From positions 357,221 through 421,220 of the forward strand of contig CASIAB010000007.1 in NCBI GenBank assembly GCA_949372635.1: a DNA stretch of 64,000 nucleotides. The letters are read 5' to 3'. This document shows, piece by piece, positions 17,883 through 25,868 of this stretch. The notes under the pieces were generated by a model. The model did not search any database. It was not told the DNA's origin and worked only from the letters and a program-made list of their open reading frames with translations. The stretch is from an uncultured Pseudomonadales bacterium (GTDB lineage: Bacteria > Pseudomonadota > Gammaproteobacteria > Pseudomonadales > Pseudohongiellaceae). Position 1 is the stretch's first letter; the number at the start of each line of letters is the position of its first letter. Position numbers and translations under genes: made by a program.

Positions 17883-18071
17883 TTTCTACTCCTCACTCAA
17901 CGGAGCGTCGATGCAAGGCGCCCCCTCCTGCTCTATGTAAACTACTGCTTCCAGATTGTTGCGCTAATTCCAAAATTGCGTAATAACTGGTGATCTGAGG
18001 CATTCAAACTAGTCTTAGGTTATTTCTATGTGCATCGAGAAAAATTTTGTTACTTAGTTTGGAGAATGGAA

Positions 18072-18275
18072 ATGAGAGAACTTACGTCAGATGAGATAGA
18101 ACAGGTGGGCGGCGGCATCGGCATCGGTGAATACGCAGCGGACGGTGGAGGGCTCGGATCGATTATAGGAACCTTGTCAAGTGGCACTTTATATGGAGCT
18201 GGACGAGATGAAATGGCAGGAGGGTTACTTGGCGCATCCTTCGGTGCAGGCCGCATTTCCGCGCCGTTTTCTTAG
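18072..18275 (+). CDS. Small peptide with double-glycine (bacteriocin-type) leader
   Basis: I start this at the ATG at 18072, seven bases after a GGAG (18061-18064), rather than at the upstream start in the ORF track. The 67-aa peptide begins MRELTSDEIEQVGGG, a textbook double-glycine leader (MRELT-x-x-E-hydrophobic-x-x-V-x-G-G) that PCAT/C39-type ABC transporters recognise and cut. Cleavage after the GG gives a core of about 53 residues, Gly/Ala/Ser-rich, with no Cys and GxxxG-like spacing (GLGSIIGTLSSG, MAGGLLGASFGAG). This fits class IIb-like bacteriocins or signalling peptides. No C39 peptidase, maturase or immunity gene is adjacent. The product and target are unknown. Confidence 0.75.
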   Translation: MRELTSDEIEQVGGGIGIGEYAADGGGLGSIIGTLSSGTLYGAGRDEMAGGLLGASFGAGRISAPFS

Positions 18276-18458
18276 TATGTGTTTTTTTGCGAGATCGAAT
18301 AAGACAAACTAGCTATACTCACTTTCGGGAAGAGTTCAATCCTTACATAGTACGGGCTGAAAACTTGGATAGATTACTAACGTGCAGAATGAGTTTCTCG
18401 AGCAGCACGAAATTCGAATTGTTATCTGTGAGTTTAATTTAATAGGGAAGGATAAGAT

Positions 18459-19112
18459 GTGAGCGCAGCAGAGAACAAGAAGGGAATCGATCTTTATACT
18501 TGGAATACGCCGAATGGGCGTAAAGTGTCCATCATGTTAGAAGAGGTCGGCCTGCCTTATAGTGTTTTTCCCATTGACATTACGAAGGGCGATCAGCTCC
18601 AGCCGGATTTTTTGTTCCTCAGCCCTAACAATAAGATCCCCGCGATTGTCGATCACGATACTGGCATTCATCTAATGGAGTCAGGTGCAATACTAATGTA
18701 CTTAGCGAACAAGACTGGTAAGTTGCTAAGCCCAATCGGTGAGAAATACTGGGAACAGATGGAATGGTTAATGTTGCAAATGGGCTCAATTGGCCCAATG
18801 CTTGGCCAGACTCATCATTTCATAAAATTTAATCCAGGGAAGTCGCCGTATGCTGAGGAACGCTATAGTAAGGAGAATGCGCGCCTCTATCAGTTGCTAG
18901 AGAACAGGCTTAAGGATAGGGAGTTTATTTGTAATGAGTATTCGATAGTCGACATAGCAACCTGGCCATGGATATCTCGCTTTGATTTTCAGCAGATGAA
19001 GCTATCCGACTACCCTAACCTGAAGCGCTGGTATCTAAATGTAGCGAGCCGGCCAGCGGTGCGTAGGGGCTATGGCGTGCCAGATTTCTTGGAGGTGCCG
19101 TTGCCCGAGTAA
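18459..19112 (+). CDS. Glutathione S-transferase (YfcG/YghU-like)
   Basis: This 217-aa protein starts at GTG 18459 with a ggaagga ribosome site upstream. The thioredoxin-like N-domain reads LYTWNTPNGRKVSIMLEEVGL, the pattern of the YfcG/YghU group, followed by NNKIPAIVDHD and the glutathione-binding MESGAILMYLA. The helical C-domain starts near residue 90 (WEQMEWLMLQMGSIGPMLGQ) and contains IVDIATWPWISRF. Relatives have disulphide reductase or peroxidase activity with glutathione. A terminator shared with the convergent serine hydrolase follows. Confidence 0.92.
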   Translation: MSAAENKKGIDLYTWNTPNGRKVSIMLEEVGLPYSVFPIDITKGDQLQPDFLFLSPNNKIPAIVDHDTGIHLMESGAILMYLANKTGKLLSPIGEKYWEQMEWLMLQMGSIGPMLGQTHHFIKFNPGKSPYAEERYSKENARLYQLLENRLKDREFICNEYSIVDIATWPWISRFDFQQMKLSDYPNLKRWYLNVASRPAVRRGYGVPDFLEVPLPE

Positions 19113-19150
19113 GCGGACCTGTGTACAGGTGAGTTAAAGCAAAAGCATCG

Positions 19151-19182
19151 AAAGGGTTAAGCTTTAACGGCCTAACCCTTTT
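19151..19182. terminator. Bidirectional rho-independent terminator
   Basis: AAAGGGTTA and TAACCCTTTT form a 9-bp stem around a 13-base loop between the convergent GST and serine hydrolase genes. A/T tracts flank both sides, so it can serve both strands. Confidence 0.8.
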
Positions 19183-19193
19183 GAATAGTGTGC

Positions 19194-20510
19194 CTAGTCG
19201 ACAATGCTGTCATAGATAATATCGCGAGATATATTTCTCATATTTGGAGCGCCGGGGCGTCTCTGACCCTGTGCCTGAATCATGCCTATCAAGAACATAT
19301 CCTCAACCGGGTCTACCCAAAACCAAGTGCCGGCAGCACCAGACCAATAGTAAGTGCCCGGGCTAGCCGGTGTATTCGCTTTTTTGGGATCGTAGATAAC
19401 TGCGAAGTCGACGCCAAAGCCTTGGCCAGCCTGACCATCACTTGTAGCTGTGCCGCGCAGGTTTAGTTCATCTTGTAAGCTATTGGTGCGCATTATACGT
19501 ACAGACTCGGGAGAAAGAATTTTCTGCCCATCTAGTTCGCCTTCGTTAACCAGCATCTGTAAAAAACGGGCATAGTCATGTGTGGAAGAAACGAGTCCAC
19601 CACCGCCAGACTCTAATCGTTCTGGATCGAGATAGCTGGGCCGATCGGTACGGTGTGGCCTCTGTACCAGACGATTGCGCTCGGAATCCCAATTGTGAAC
19701 CTCAGCGAAGCGACTGACGTCTTCGGCTTTCACATAGAAACTCGTATCAGTCATGTCTAAAGGCTGAAAGATGTTCTGCTGCAGGAAATCACCGAAGCTG
19801 AGCCCTGAAAGCTTTTGCACAATGTATCCTTGAATGTCTACAGCGATCGAATACGACCACTGTTCGCCGGGTTGGAACAGAAGAGGTATATCGGCAACTT
19901 TCTCGATAAGCTCGTCGAGATCTGAAGAGGCAAGTACTTCTGTGTCGCGAAACTTGTTGTTGATTGGGTCGCTACCGCCTAGGCCGTAACCGAATCCGGC
20001 GGAGTGGTTGAGCAGTTCGCGCATATTTGGTTCACGCGCAGCTGAGACCAATTCCATTTCTCCTTCGTCGTTATAACTGCTCATGATGCGCAGGTTCGCT
20101 AATTCGGGAACATGCTGGCTAACTGGGTCATCGAAATTCCAGAGGCCTTGTTCATGGAGTATCATCAATGCAACGCCGGTCACTGGTTTGGACATTGAAT
20201 AAATCCGGAATAGTGAATCCATCTGCATTGAAGCCTGATCATCGACTCTGGCAAGGCCGGCGGTCTCGAAGGTGGCAACTTCACCATCTTTAGCAAGTAT
20301 CCAAACCATACCTGCCACGTCTTGATCAGCGACGATCTTTTCCATCGCGGCGTCTAAGGCCTGGATCCCTTCATTTGTAAAGCCTGCGGCGGCAGCTCCT
20401 GCCTCCTGCTGTGGCCAGGATGAGTCCGCCTGAACACCGTTGGAAAGGATAAGGCTGACGGCTATCGTCAGCAGTGATTTGTGCCAGTTTTTTAGCATGA
20501 ACCTAGTCAT
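19194..20510 (-). CDS. Exported serine hydrolase, class C beta-lactamase/esterase family
   Basis: This 438-aa protein starts at MTRF with a GGAG ribosome site (cggagaactgaaaATG). A signal peptide (LLTIAVSLILSNGVQA) is followed by the beta-lactamase/transpeptidase-like domain. The SxxK motif is IYSMSKPVTG near residue 107 and the Y-x-N-like motif is WSYSIAVDI near residue 220. The C-terminal YYWSGAAGTWFWVDP stands where KTG occurs in true beta-lactamases; with GAAG in its place the protein is more likely an esterase or D-aminopeptidase-like hydrolase than a drug-resistance enzyme. It acts in the periplasm. Confidence 0.88.
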   Translation of the reverse strand: MTRFMLKNWHKSLLTIAVSLILSNGVQADSSWPQQEAGAAAAGFTNEGIQALDAAMEKIVADQDVAGMVWILAKDGEVATFETAGLARVDDQASMQMDSLFRIYSMSKPVTGVALMILHEQGLWNFDDPVSQHVPELANLRIMSSYNDEGEMELVSAAREPNMRELLNHSAGFGYGLGGSDPINNKFRDTEVLASSDLDELIEKVADIPLLFQPGEQWSYSIAVDIQGYIVQKLSGLSFGDFLQQNIFQPLDMTDTSFYVKAEDVSRFAEVHNWDSERNRLVQRPHRTDRPSYLDPERLESGGGGLVSSTHDYARFLQMLVNEGELDGQKILSPESVRIMRTNSLQDELNLRGTATSDGQAGQGFGVDFAVIYDPKKANTPASPGTYYWSGAAGTWFWVDPVEDMFLIGMIQAQGQRRPGAPNMRNISRDIIYDSIVD

Positions 20511-20620
20511 TTTCAGTTCTCCGCTTATTCTTAATAGTGTTATTTTTCCAACTTGGTGGAATCAGTTATGTCCGTATTAAACTAGGCCCATATAGATAGA
20601 ACGGGCATAGACAAAGACAA

Positions 20621-20658
20621 ACCGCGCAAAGAGGCTAATAGTAACCCTCCTGCGCGGT
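20621..20658 (-). terminator. Probable terminator after the Gly-rich peptide gene
   Basis: ACCGCGCA and TGCGCGGT form an 8-bp GC-rich stem, extended by an inner GAGG/CCTC pairing. On the minus strand the hairpin is followed by a T-rich stretch (ttgtcttt). It lies 36 bases downstream of the small secreted peptide gene. Confidence 0.6.
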
Positions 20659-20694
20659 CATTTGCTAGTGACTCTGACTGCTAAAAGTCAACAG

Positions 20695-20859
20695 TTAGTT
20701 GACCTTGAATTGAATCGGCGCAGAGCCGTCATTGTTGCCACCGCCAGGGCCGTCTCCGCCACCACCTTGGGCGAAAGCTATCGATGAATAAGCTAAAAAT
20801 AGTAGTGTGATAAAAGTAACAATGCCGTGTTTATGTACGCGAGAACTGTTGTTGGACAT
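20695..20859 (-). CDS. Small Gly-rich secreted peptide
   Basis: The ORF track uses a TTG start; I place the start at the ATG at 20859, giving 54 aa. The N-terminal half is a good signal peptide (GIVTFITLLFLAYSSIAFA). The mature part is only about 25 residues: AQGGGGDGPGGG, then NNDGSAPIQFKVN. I do not recognise a family. A dedicated hairpin terminator and about 500 bases of upstream non-coding DNA suggest a stand-alone expressed gene. It may be a secreted or surface peptide; the function is unknown. Confidence 0.6.
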   Translation of the reverse strand: MSNNSSRVHKHGIVTFITLLFLAYSSIAFAQGGGGDGPGGGNNDGSAPIQFKVN

Positions 20860-21356
20860 CTCTATTCTTTTTCCAAATAGCAATTTGGTTAACTACTTCA
20901 AACGCAGAAGAAGGAATTTTGTTTATACCGAAATAGGAAGAATATCCCAGTACGATTGTTGGTTGAGTTGAGTGGTTATAAACAGGTAGAAAATGTAGGT
21001 ATGCTGTCAATCGCATATAGCAACTGCCGGGAGTCTGTGTAGGCTATCTGGTCAGAGACAGAGCTTTATGACACATAAGGCAGATTTGTCGTTTTACTCA
21101 GCTTCTTATTGAAGTTATCAAAAGCCGGGATATCGAGAACCGCTGCGCACATCAGGCAATCGGGTTTCCAGGTAACTTGATCGATTATCAAGATTGATGA
21201 AAATTCAAGGGAAATGCTCTCAAGAGAACCTTTGTGTGTTCCTCGGTGACGATTTGGAAATTGCCTGCTTCATAGCAAAGGAGTAATCTTCGAAAGAGTA
21301 GCAATGCTCGTACTGTCTAAGCAGGCGAATAACAGCTGATTCTTCGAGGAACAGTC
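20860..21356. other. Intergenic, about 500 bases, no gene seen
   Basis: This lies between the minus-strand Gly-rich peptide gene and the plus-strand secreted protein gene, so it should hold both promoters. I saw no convincing ORF, tRNA, repeat or riboswitch. The 61-aa minus ORF reaching into it lacks a ribosome site and family features. Confidence 0.5.
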
Positions 21357-22361
21357 ATGAAAAACAAATTACAACTTAGTCTTCTCATCCTTGGCTCGAG
21401 CTTTTGCTTGAATGCATTAGCCACCGATGACACTCGCTCACAGAGAACTCAGTGGGGCCAACCTGATCTTCAAGGCGTATGGAATTTCTCTTCCAACGTG
21501 CCTATGCAGCGTCCAGAGCGCTTTGCTGATAGAGAATTTATGACAGTCGAAGAAGTGGAAGAGATGCGTGCTCAACTTGCAGCGCGAGATGCAGCTTCGG
21601 ATCAGGCTGTTCCACAGGCCGAAGGTGGTCCTGGTGGCTACAATGACTTCTGGGTAGAGAGTGCGGGAATTACAGATCAGATACGGACTTCACATATCGT
21701 TTATCCGACTAATGGTCGTCTACCCGGTAGAGTCGAAGGTGCTTCTGTTGCCTTTGGGGGTCTGGGTGATGATGTTCCTGGCGAGAGACCTGTACGCTAT
21801 ACCGTGGGTGGCATCGCGAAGAATGGCCCTGAAGATAGAGGCCTTTCAGAACGTTGCATCGTCGGTTTTAATTCGGGCCCGCCTTTTGTACCAAGCCTAT
21901 ATAACAACAACGTACAGATCGTTCAAAGTAAGGACACAGCAGTAATAGTTACTGAGATGATTCATGATGCTCGCATTGTTCAGATTGGCGAACGCCCCCC
22001 TCTGGATGAGAAGATTGGATTATGGACGGGTGACTCAAGAGGCTATTGGGAAGACGACACACTGGTAGTAGAAACGCGTAATTTCAATGGTCTTACGCAG
22101 AGCTATAGTGTGTTTGGTGATTCTGAGGACAAGCTACTCATCGAGAAGTTTTATCGTGTAGATCCTTACACAGTAAATTACGAGTGGACTCTAGACGATC
22201 CTTCTACCTTTACCGATAGGATCACTGCGATCGTGCCGATGACGAAGGTTGCGGGTCAGCTTTATGAGTATGCTTGCCACGAAGGTAACTACGGCATGCA
22301 GAATATTTTACGTGGCGAGCGTATTGCCGAAAAAACAGCACAGGAATCTGGCGCCAACTAA
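21357..22361 (+). CDS. Secreted protein of unknown function, paralogue of the gene at 1-651
   Basis: This 334-aa protein has a signal peptide (LQLSLLILGSSFCLNALA). The mature part starts with WGQPDLQGVWNFSSNVPMQR and contains YNDFWVESAG, SERCIVGFNSGPPFVPSLYNNN, QIVQSKDTAVIVTEMIHDAR, and GYWEDDTLVVETRNFNG followed by a beta-rich end (NYEWTLDDPSTFTDR). The order of motifs matches the partial protein at the left edge. I know such proteins only as uncharacterised exported proteins and assign no activity. The gene is monocistronic with its own terminator. Confidence 0.85.
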   Translation: MKNKLQLSLLILGSSFCLNALATDDTRSQRTQWGQPDLQGVWNFSSNVPMQRPERFADREFMTVEEVEEMRAQLAARDAASDQAVPQAEGGPGGYNDFWVESAGITDQIRTSHIVYPTNGRLPGRVEGASVAFGGLGDDVPGERPVRYTVGGIAKNGPEDRGLSERCIVGFNSGPPFVPSLYNNNVQIVQSKDTAVIVTEMIHDARIVQIGERPPLDEKIGLWTGDSRGYWEDDTLVVETRNFNGLTQSYSVFGDSEDKLLIEKFYRVDPYTVNYEWTLDDPSTFTDRITAIVPMTKVAGQLYEYACHEGNYGMQNILRGERIAEKTAQESGAN

Positions 22362-22380
22362 GTGCTCTATTTTGATTTTT

Positions 22381-22405
22381 AAAACGGCCCTGCGGGGCCG
22401 TTTTT
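22381..22405 (+). terminator. Rho-independent terminator
   Basis: AAAACGGCCC, tgc, GGGGCCGTTTTT: a GC-rich stem with a T run, 20 bases after the stop of the secreted protein gene and ahead of the dnaE2 promoter. Confidence 0.93.
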
Positions 22406-22494
22406 ATTTCCTCCTCCTTTGTCACAGTGACACAACTAGGTTTTGTGTTGTACTCCTCTTGTATTAATTTCTTACGGGCGTTTGGCCCAATGAG

Positions 22495-22535
22495 TTGACT
22501 TTCAGTCATTCTCAAAATACTGTATATATATACAG
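22495..22535 (+). promoter_or_regulatory. dnaE2 promoter with LexA (SOS) box
   Basis: TTGACT (22495-22500), a 17-base spacer and TACTGT (22518-22523) fit a sigma-70 promoter. CTGTATATATATACAG at 22520-22535 is a perfect CTG-N10-CAG LexA box overlapping the -10. LexA bound there would block the polymerase, so dnaE2 should be induced by DNA damage. The box ends 18 bases before the dnaE2 start. Confidence 0.93.
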
Positions 22536-22553
22536 TATAAATTTTAATACATC

Positions 22554-25500
22554 ATGACTCGAAATTACTCAATAGCACGCAATCTGCCATCTCTAGCGGA
22601 GGAAGGCGCGACTCTTAGCCCCCGCAATAAAGGCGGATCTGCTACGACTAGCCCCGAAGCAGCGCAGGCCTATGCAGAATTGCACTGCATTTCCAACTTC
22701 ACATTCCTACGTGGAGCCTCGTTTCCTGAAGAGTTGGTAGAGCGAGCCGAGGCGCTTGGATACAGAGCTATTGCTATTACCGATGAATGCTCGCTGTCCG
22801 GTGTGGTAAAGGCGCATATGGCCGCTAAAGAGCTGCGGATCAAATTGATCATCGGTAGTGAGTTCGTGTTGCGGGATCCAGCGACTGAAGCTTTACAAAA
22901 TGAAAAGACGATTAGAAAAAATCGCGATGTATTGAACAATGGAATGCGAATTGTGCTGCTCGCGCTCAATCGGAAAGGCTATGGCGAGCTCAGTCACCTA
23001 ATAAGCTGTGCGCGTCTACAAGCAAATAAGGGTGAGTATCGAGTCGATAGCGAGCTGTTGCGGGAAAAAATTCCTAACGATTGCGCGCTTTTATGGATTC
23101 CTGATCTTAAGCAGTCAGGTGCATGCATCGAATCGCAGGCAGCCTATTTGCGAGTACTAGCTGCAGGTAATTTATGGATTGCTGCGGAGCTTCTTCTTAA
23201 CGGACACGACCGACTAAAACTAAAGCGATTGCAAAAGCTGGGTAAAAACTTCGATATCCCCGTGTGCGCAGCGGGCGGTGTCTATATGCACGAAGCCGGG
23301 CGGCGCATCGTGCAAGACACATTGACGGCAATACGTTTAAGTCGGCCACTGACCGAAATTGGCTTCGCAGCAGAGCCAAATTCACAAAGGCACCTGCGTT
23401 CCATCGAGCAACTTAAGAAACTATATCCAGTACAACTCCTCGATGAGACTCTCAACATTGCTAATCGCTGCAATTTCTCTCTCGATGAGCTTCGCTATGA
23501 ATACCCATCCGAGCTCGTGCCGAAAGAACATACGGCTCACTCCTGGTTATGGCAGTTAACTAGAGAAGGGATTAAGAAGCGTTGGCCGCATGGAATATCG
23601 GGAAAGAATCAAAAAATTATCGAACATGAAATGAGACTAATAAAGCAGCTGTCGTATGAACATTTCTTTCTTACGGTGTATGAGATTGTTTGCTTCGCTG
23701 TTGATCAAAATATTTATTGTCAAGGTCGTGGCTCTGCCGCTAATTCTGTAGTCTGTTACTGCCTTGGGATAACACAAGTGAGTCCCGATCATACGGAGTT
23801 GCTGTTCGAACGTTTTCTCTCCACCGAGCGCTTTGAGCCACCAGACATTGATGTGGATTTTGAGAATAGCCGCCGCGAAGAAGTGATTCAACACATCTAT
23901 CAAAAGTATGGACGTCATCGCACGGCGATTGCAGCCACGGTCATTACCTATCGCTCTCGGAGTGCTATACGTGATGTGGGCAAGGCATTGGGTCTTGATG
24001 ATGAGCTTATCAATCGTCTTGCTAAGTCGATCTTCTGTTGGGAAAGCGATTTGGAAGAACAGCTATCGGATTCGGGCATCGACTATACCGAACCAAAGAT
24101 TAAGGCCCTCATAACTCTCGCCCAGTCTCTAATGGGTTTTCCCCGCCACCTTTCTCAGCACGTCGGGGGTTTCGTTATTAGTCAGGGTGACTTGACGCAT
24201 CTGGTTCCTATCGAAAATGCAGCTATGGCTGATCGAACTATTATTCAATGGGATAAAGACGACTTGAAATCTTTAGGCCTACTTAAAGTTGATGTGCTCG
24301 CGCTGGGTATGTTGAGCGCGATTCATAAGGCGATAGATTTAGTGAATAGCTACGCCATCGAGGAAATAGGTATGAATAGCATCTCTGTGAAAGAGGACTC
24401 GAAAGTCTACGACATGATCTGTGAGGCTGATACGGTTGGCGTTTTTCAGATTGAGTCTCGCGCGCAGATGAGCATGTTACCAAGACTAAAACCTCGCAGT
24501 TATTATGACCTGGTTATTCAAATTGCGATCGTTAGGCCCGGGCCTATTCAGGGAGATATGGTGCACCCCTATCTGGAGCGACGTAAGAACCCTAGCGAGA
24601 CCAAATACGAGAGCGAGGCAGTGAGACAGACGCTGGAGCGTACTCTGGGAGTACCGATTTTTCAAGAGCAGATCATGAAGCTTGCCATGGTGGCTGCTGG
24701 GTTCTCAGCGGGCGAAGCCGATCAGCTACGACGCGCGATGGCAGCTTGGAAGAAGAAAGGAGGCCTCGAGCCGTTTCGAGATAGGTTGGTTTCTGGTATG
24801 GAAGACCGCGGCTACAGCGAAGAATTTGCTTTGCGCATCTATAGTCAGATTAAGGGCTTCGGTGACTATGGATTTCCAGAATCGCACTCGGCCAGCTTTG
24901 CGCTGCTGGCCTATGTTTCTTCCTGGTTGAAGTGTTATCACCCTGCCGCGTTTTGCTGCGCTCTGCTTAATAGTCAACCTATGGGTTTTTACCTGCCTGC
25001 CCAGTTGATACAGGATGCTCGTCGTCATGGTGTAGTGGTTCTGGCAGTCGATGTGAATGAAAGTTATTATGACTCGACTCTGGAATTCGGGGAAAATATG
25101 TTTGAGAAACCTTCTCTGCGTTTAGGCTTCTCTCTGGTAAAAGGTTTGTCTGTACTAGGAGCCGAATCAATCTGTCTGGCGCGGAGCTCGGGCCGATTTA
25201 CATCGGTGCAAGATCTGCTGACAAGAGCCGCATTGAACAAGAAAGACAGTGAAAGTCTTGCGGCAGCGGACGCACTGAAAGTACTGAGTGGCGATAGGCA
25301 TCGAGCTTTCTGGACTGTGGCTGGAGCGGATAAGCCTCTGCCTTTTTTTGAGAGCCATTCAGATCGTCAGGCGCTCACAATAGAGCAAAGTGATTTTGGT
25401 GTAGATGTACTACTGCCCGTTCCGTCCGAAGCCAATAATATAATAGCGGACTATGCTAGCACCGGACTTACCCTGCGCAGACATCCTGTGGCCTTGCTGC

Positions 25501-25844
25501 GCCCACATCTCGATTTGTACAAGGTAACGAGCGCCAATGGCCTTGTGTCGATACAGAACGAAAGTTTTATCAAGGTGGTGGGTATAGTTACGAGTAGACA
25601 GCGGCCACAGACAGCGGCAGGGGTTACTTTCTTAACGTTAGAAGACGAGAGTGGTTTCGTTAATGTGGTTGTCTGGCCAAGCCTAGGAGAGAAACAGCGG
25701 CCTATTGTAAGAAGGTCGGTGCTAATAGGTGTAGTAGGTCATTTGCAGAAGAGCGATGGAGTAATTCATCTCATCGCGAGAGAGTTAGTCGACCTTAGCC
25801 ACTGGCTAGGTGCGATGAATTTGTCGTCACGAGACTTTATCTAG
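22554..25844 (+). CDS. dnaE2: Error-prone DNA polymerase III alpha subunit DnaE2 (ImuC)
   Basis: This 1096-aa C-family polymerase has a short N-terminal extension, then a PHP domain (AELHCISNFTFLRGASFPEEL). The polymerase core has the catalytic acids in PPDIDVDFENSRREEV and LLKVDVLALGMLSAI, plus GRGSAANSVVCYCLGI and FPESHSASFALLAYVSSWLKC. A C-terminal OB fold is seen at VVGIVTSRQRPQTAAGVTFL. It carries out translesion synthesis with ImuA and ImuB. The start lacks an obvious Shine-Dalgarno. A LexA box lies just upstream. Unlike the usual imuA-imuB-dnaE2 operon, it is convergent with imuB, the two stops being about 24 bases apart. Confidence 0.95.
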   Translation: MTRNYSIARNLPSLAEEGATLSPRNKGGSATTSPEAAQAYAELHCISNFTFLRGASFPEELVERAEALGYRAIAITDECSLSGVVKAHMAAKELRIKLIIGSEFVLRDPATEALQNEKTIRKNRDVLNNGMRIVLLALNRKGYGELSHLISCARLQANKGEYRVDSELLREKIPNDCALLWIPDLKQSGACIESQAAYLRVLAAGNLWIAAELLLNGHDRLKLKRLQKLGKNFDIPVCAAGGVYMHEAGRRIVQDTLTAIRLSRPLTEIGFAAEPNSQRHLRSIEQLKKLYPVQLLDETLNIANRCNFSLDELRYEYPSELVPKEHTAHSWLWQLTREGIKKRWPHGISGKNQKIIEHEMRLIKQLSYEHFFLTVYEIVCFAVDQNIYCQGRGSAANSVVCYCLGITQVSPDHTELLFERFLSTERFEPPDIDVDFENSRREEVIQHIYQKYGRHRTAIAATVITYRSRSAIRDVGKALGLDDELINRLAKSIFCWESDLEEQLSDSGIDYTEPKIKALITLAQSLMGFPRHLSQHVGGFVISQGDLTHLVPIENAAMADRTIIQWDKDDLKSLGLLKVDVLALGMLSAIHKAIDLVNSYAIEEIGMNSISVKEDSKVYDMICEADTVGVFQIESRAQMSMLPRLKPRSYYDLVIQIAIVRPGPIQGDMVHPYLERRKNPSETKYESEAVRQTLERTLGVPIFQEQIMKLAMVAAGFSAGEADQLRRAMAAWKKKGGLEPFRDRLVSGMEDRGYSEEFALRIYSQIKGFGDYGFPESHSASFALLAYVSSWLKCYHPAAFCCALLNSQPMGFYLPAQLIQDARRHGVVVLAVDVNESYYDSTLEFGENMFEKPSLRLGFSLVKGLSVLGAESICLARSSGRFTSVQDLLTRAALNKKDSESLAAADALKVLSGDRHRAFWTVAGADKPLPFFESHSDRQALTIEQSDFGVDVLLPVPSEANNIIADYASTGLTLRRHPVALLRPHLDLYKVTSANGLVSIQNESFIKVVGIVTSRQRPQTAAGVTFLTLEDESGFVNVVVWPSLGEKQRPIVRRSVLIGVVGHLQKSDGVIHLIARELVDLSHWLGAMNLSSRDFI

Positions 25845-25868
25845 TCCTCTCTGATTAAAGCCAATTAA

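Noticed and set aside
18030-18071. Upstream start extending the double-glycine peptide (MHREKFCYLVWRMEM...)
   Set aside because: It would bury the leader; the GGAG lies inside this extension and is correctly spaced to the MRELT start.
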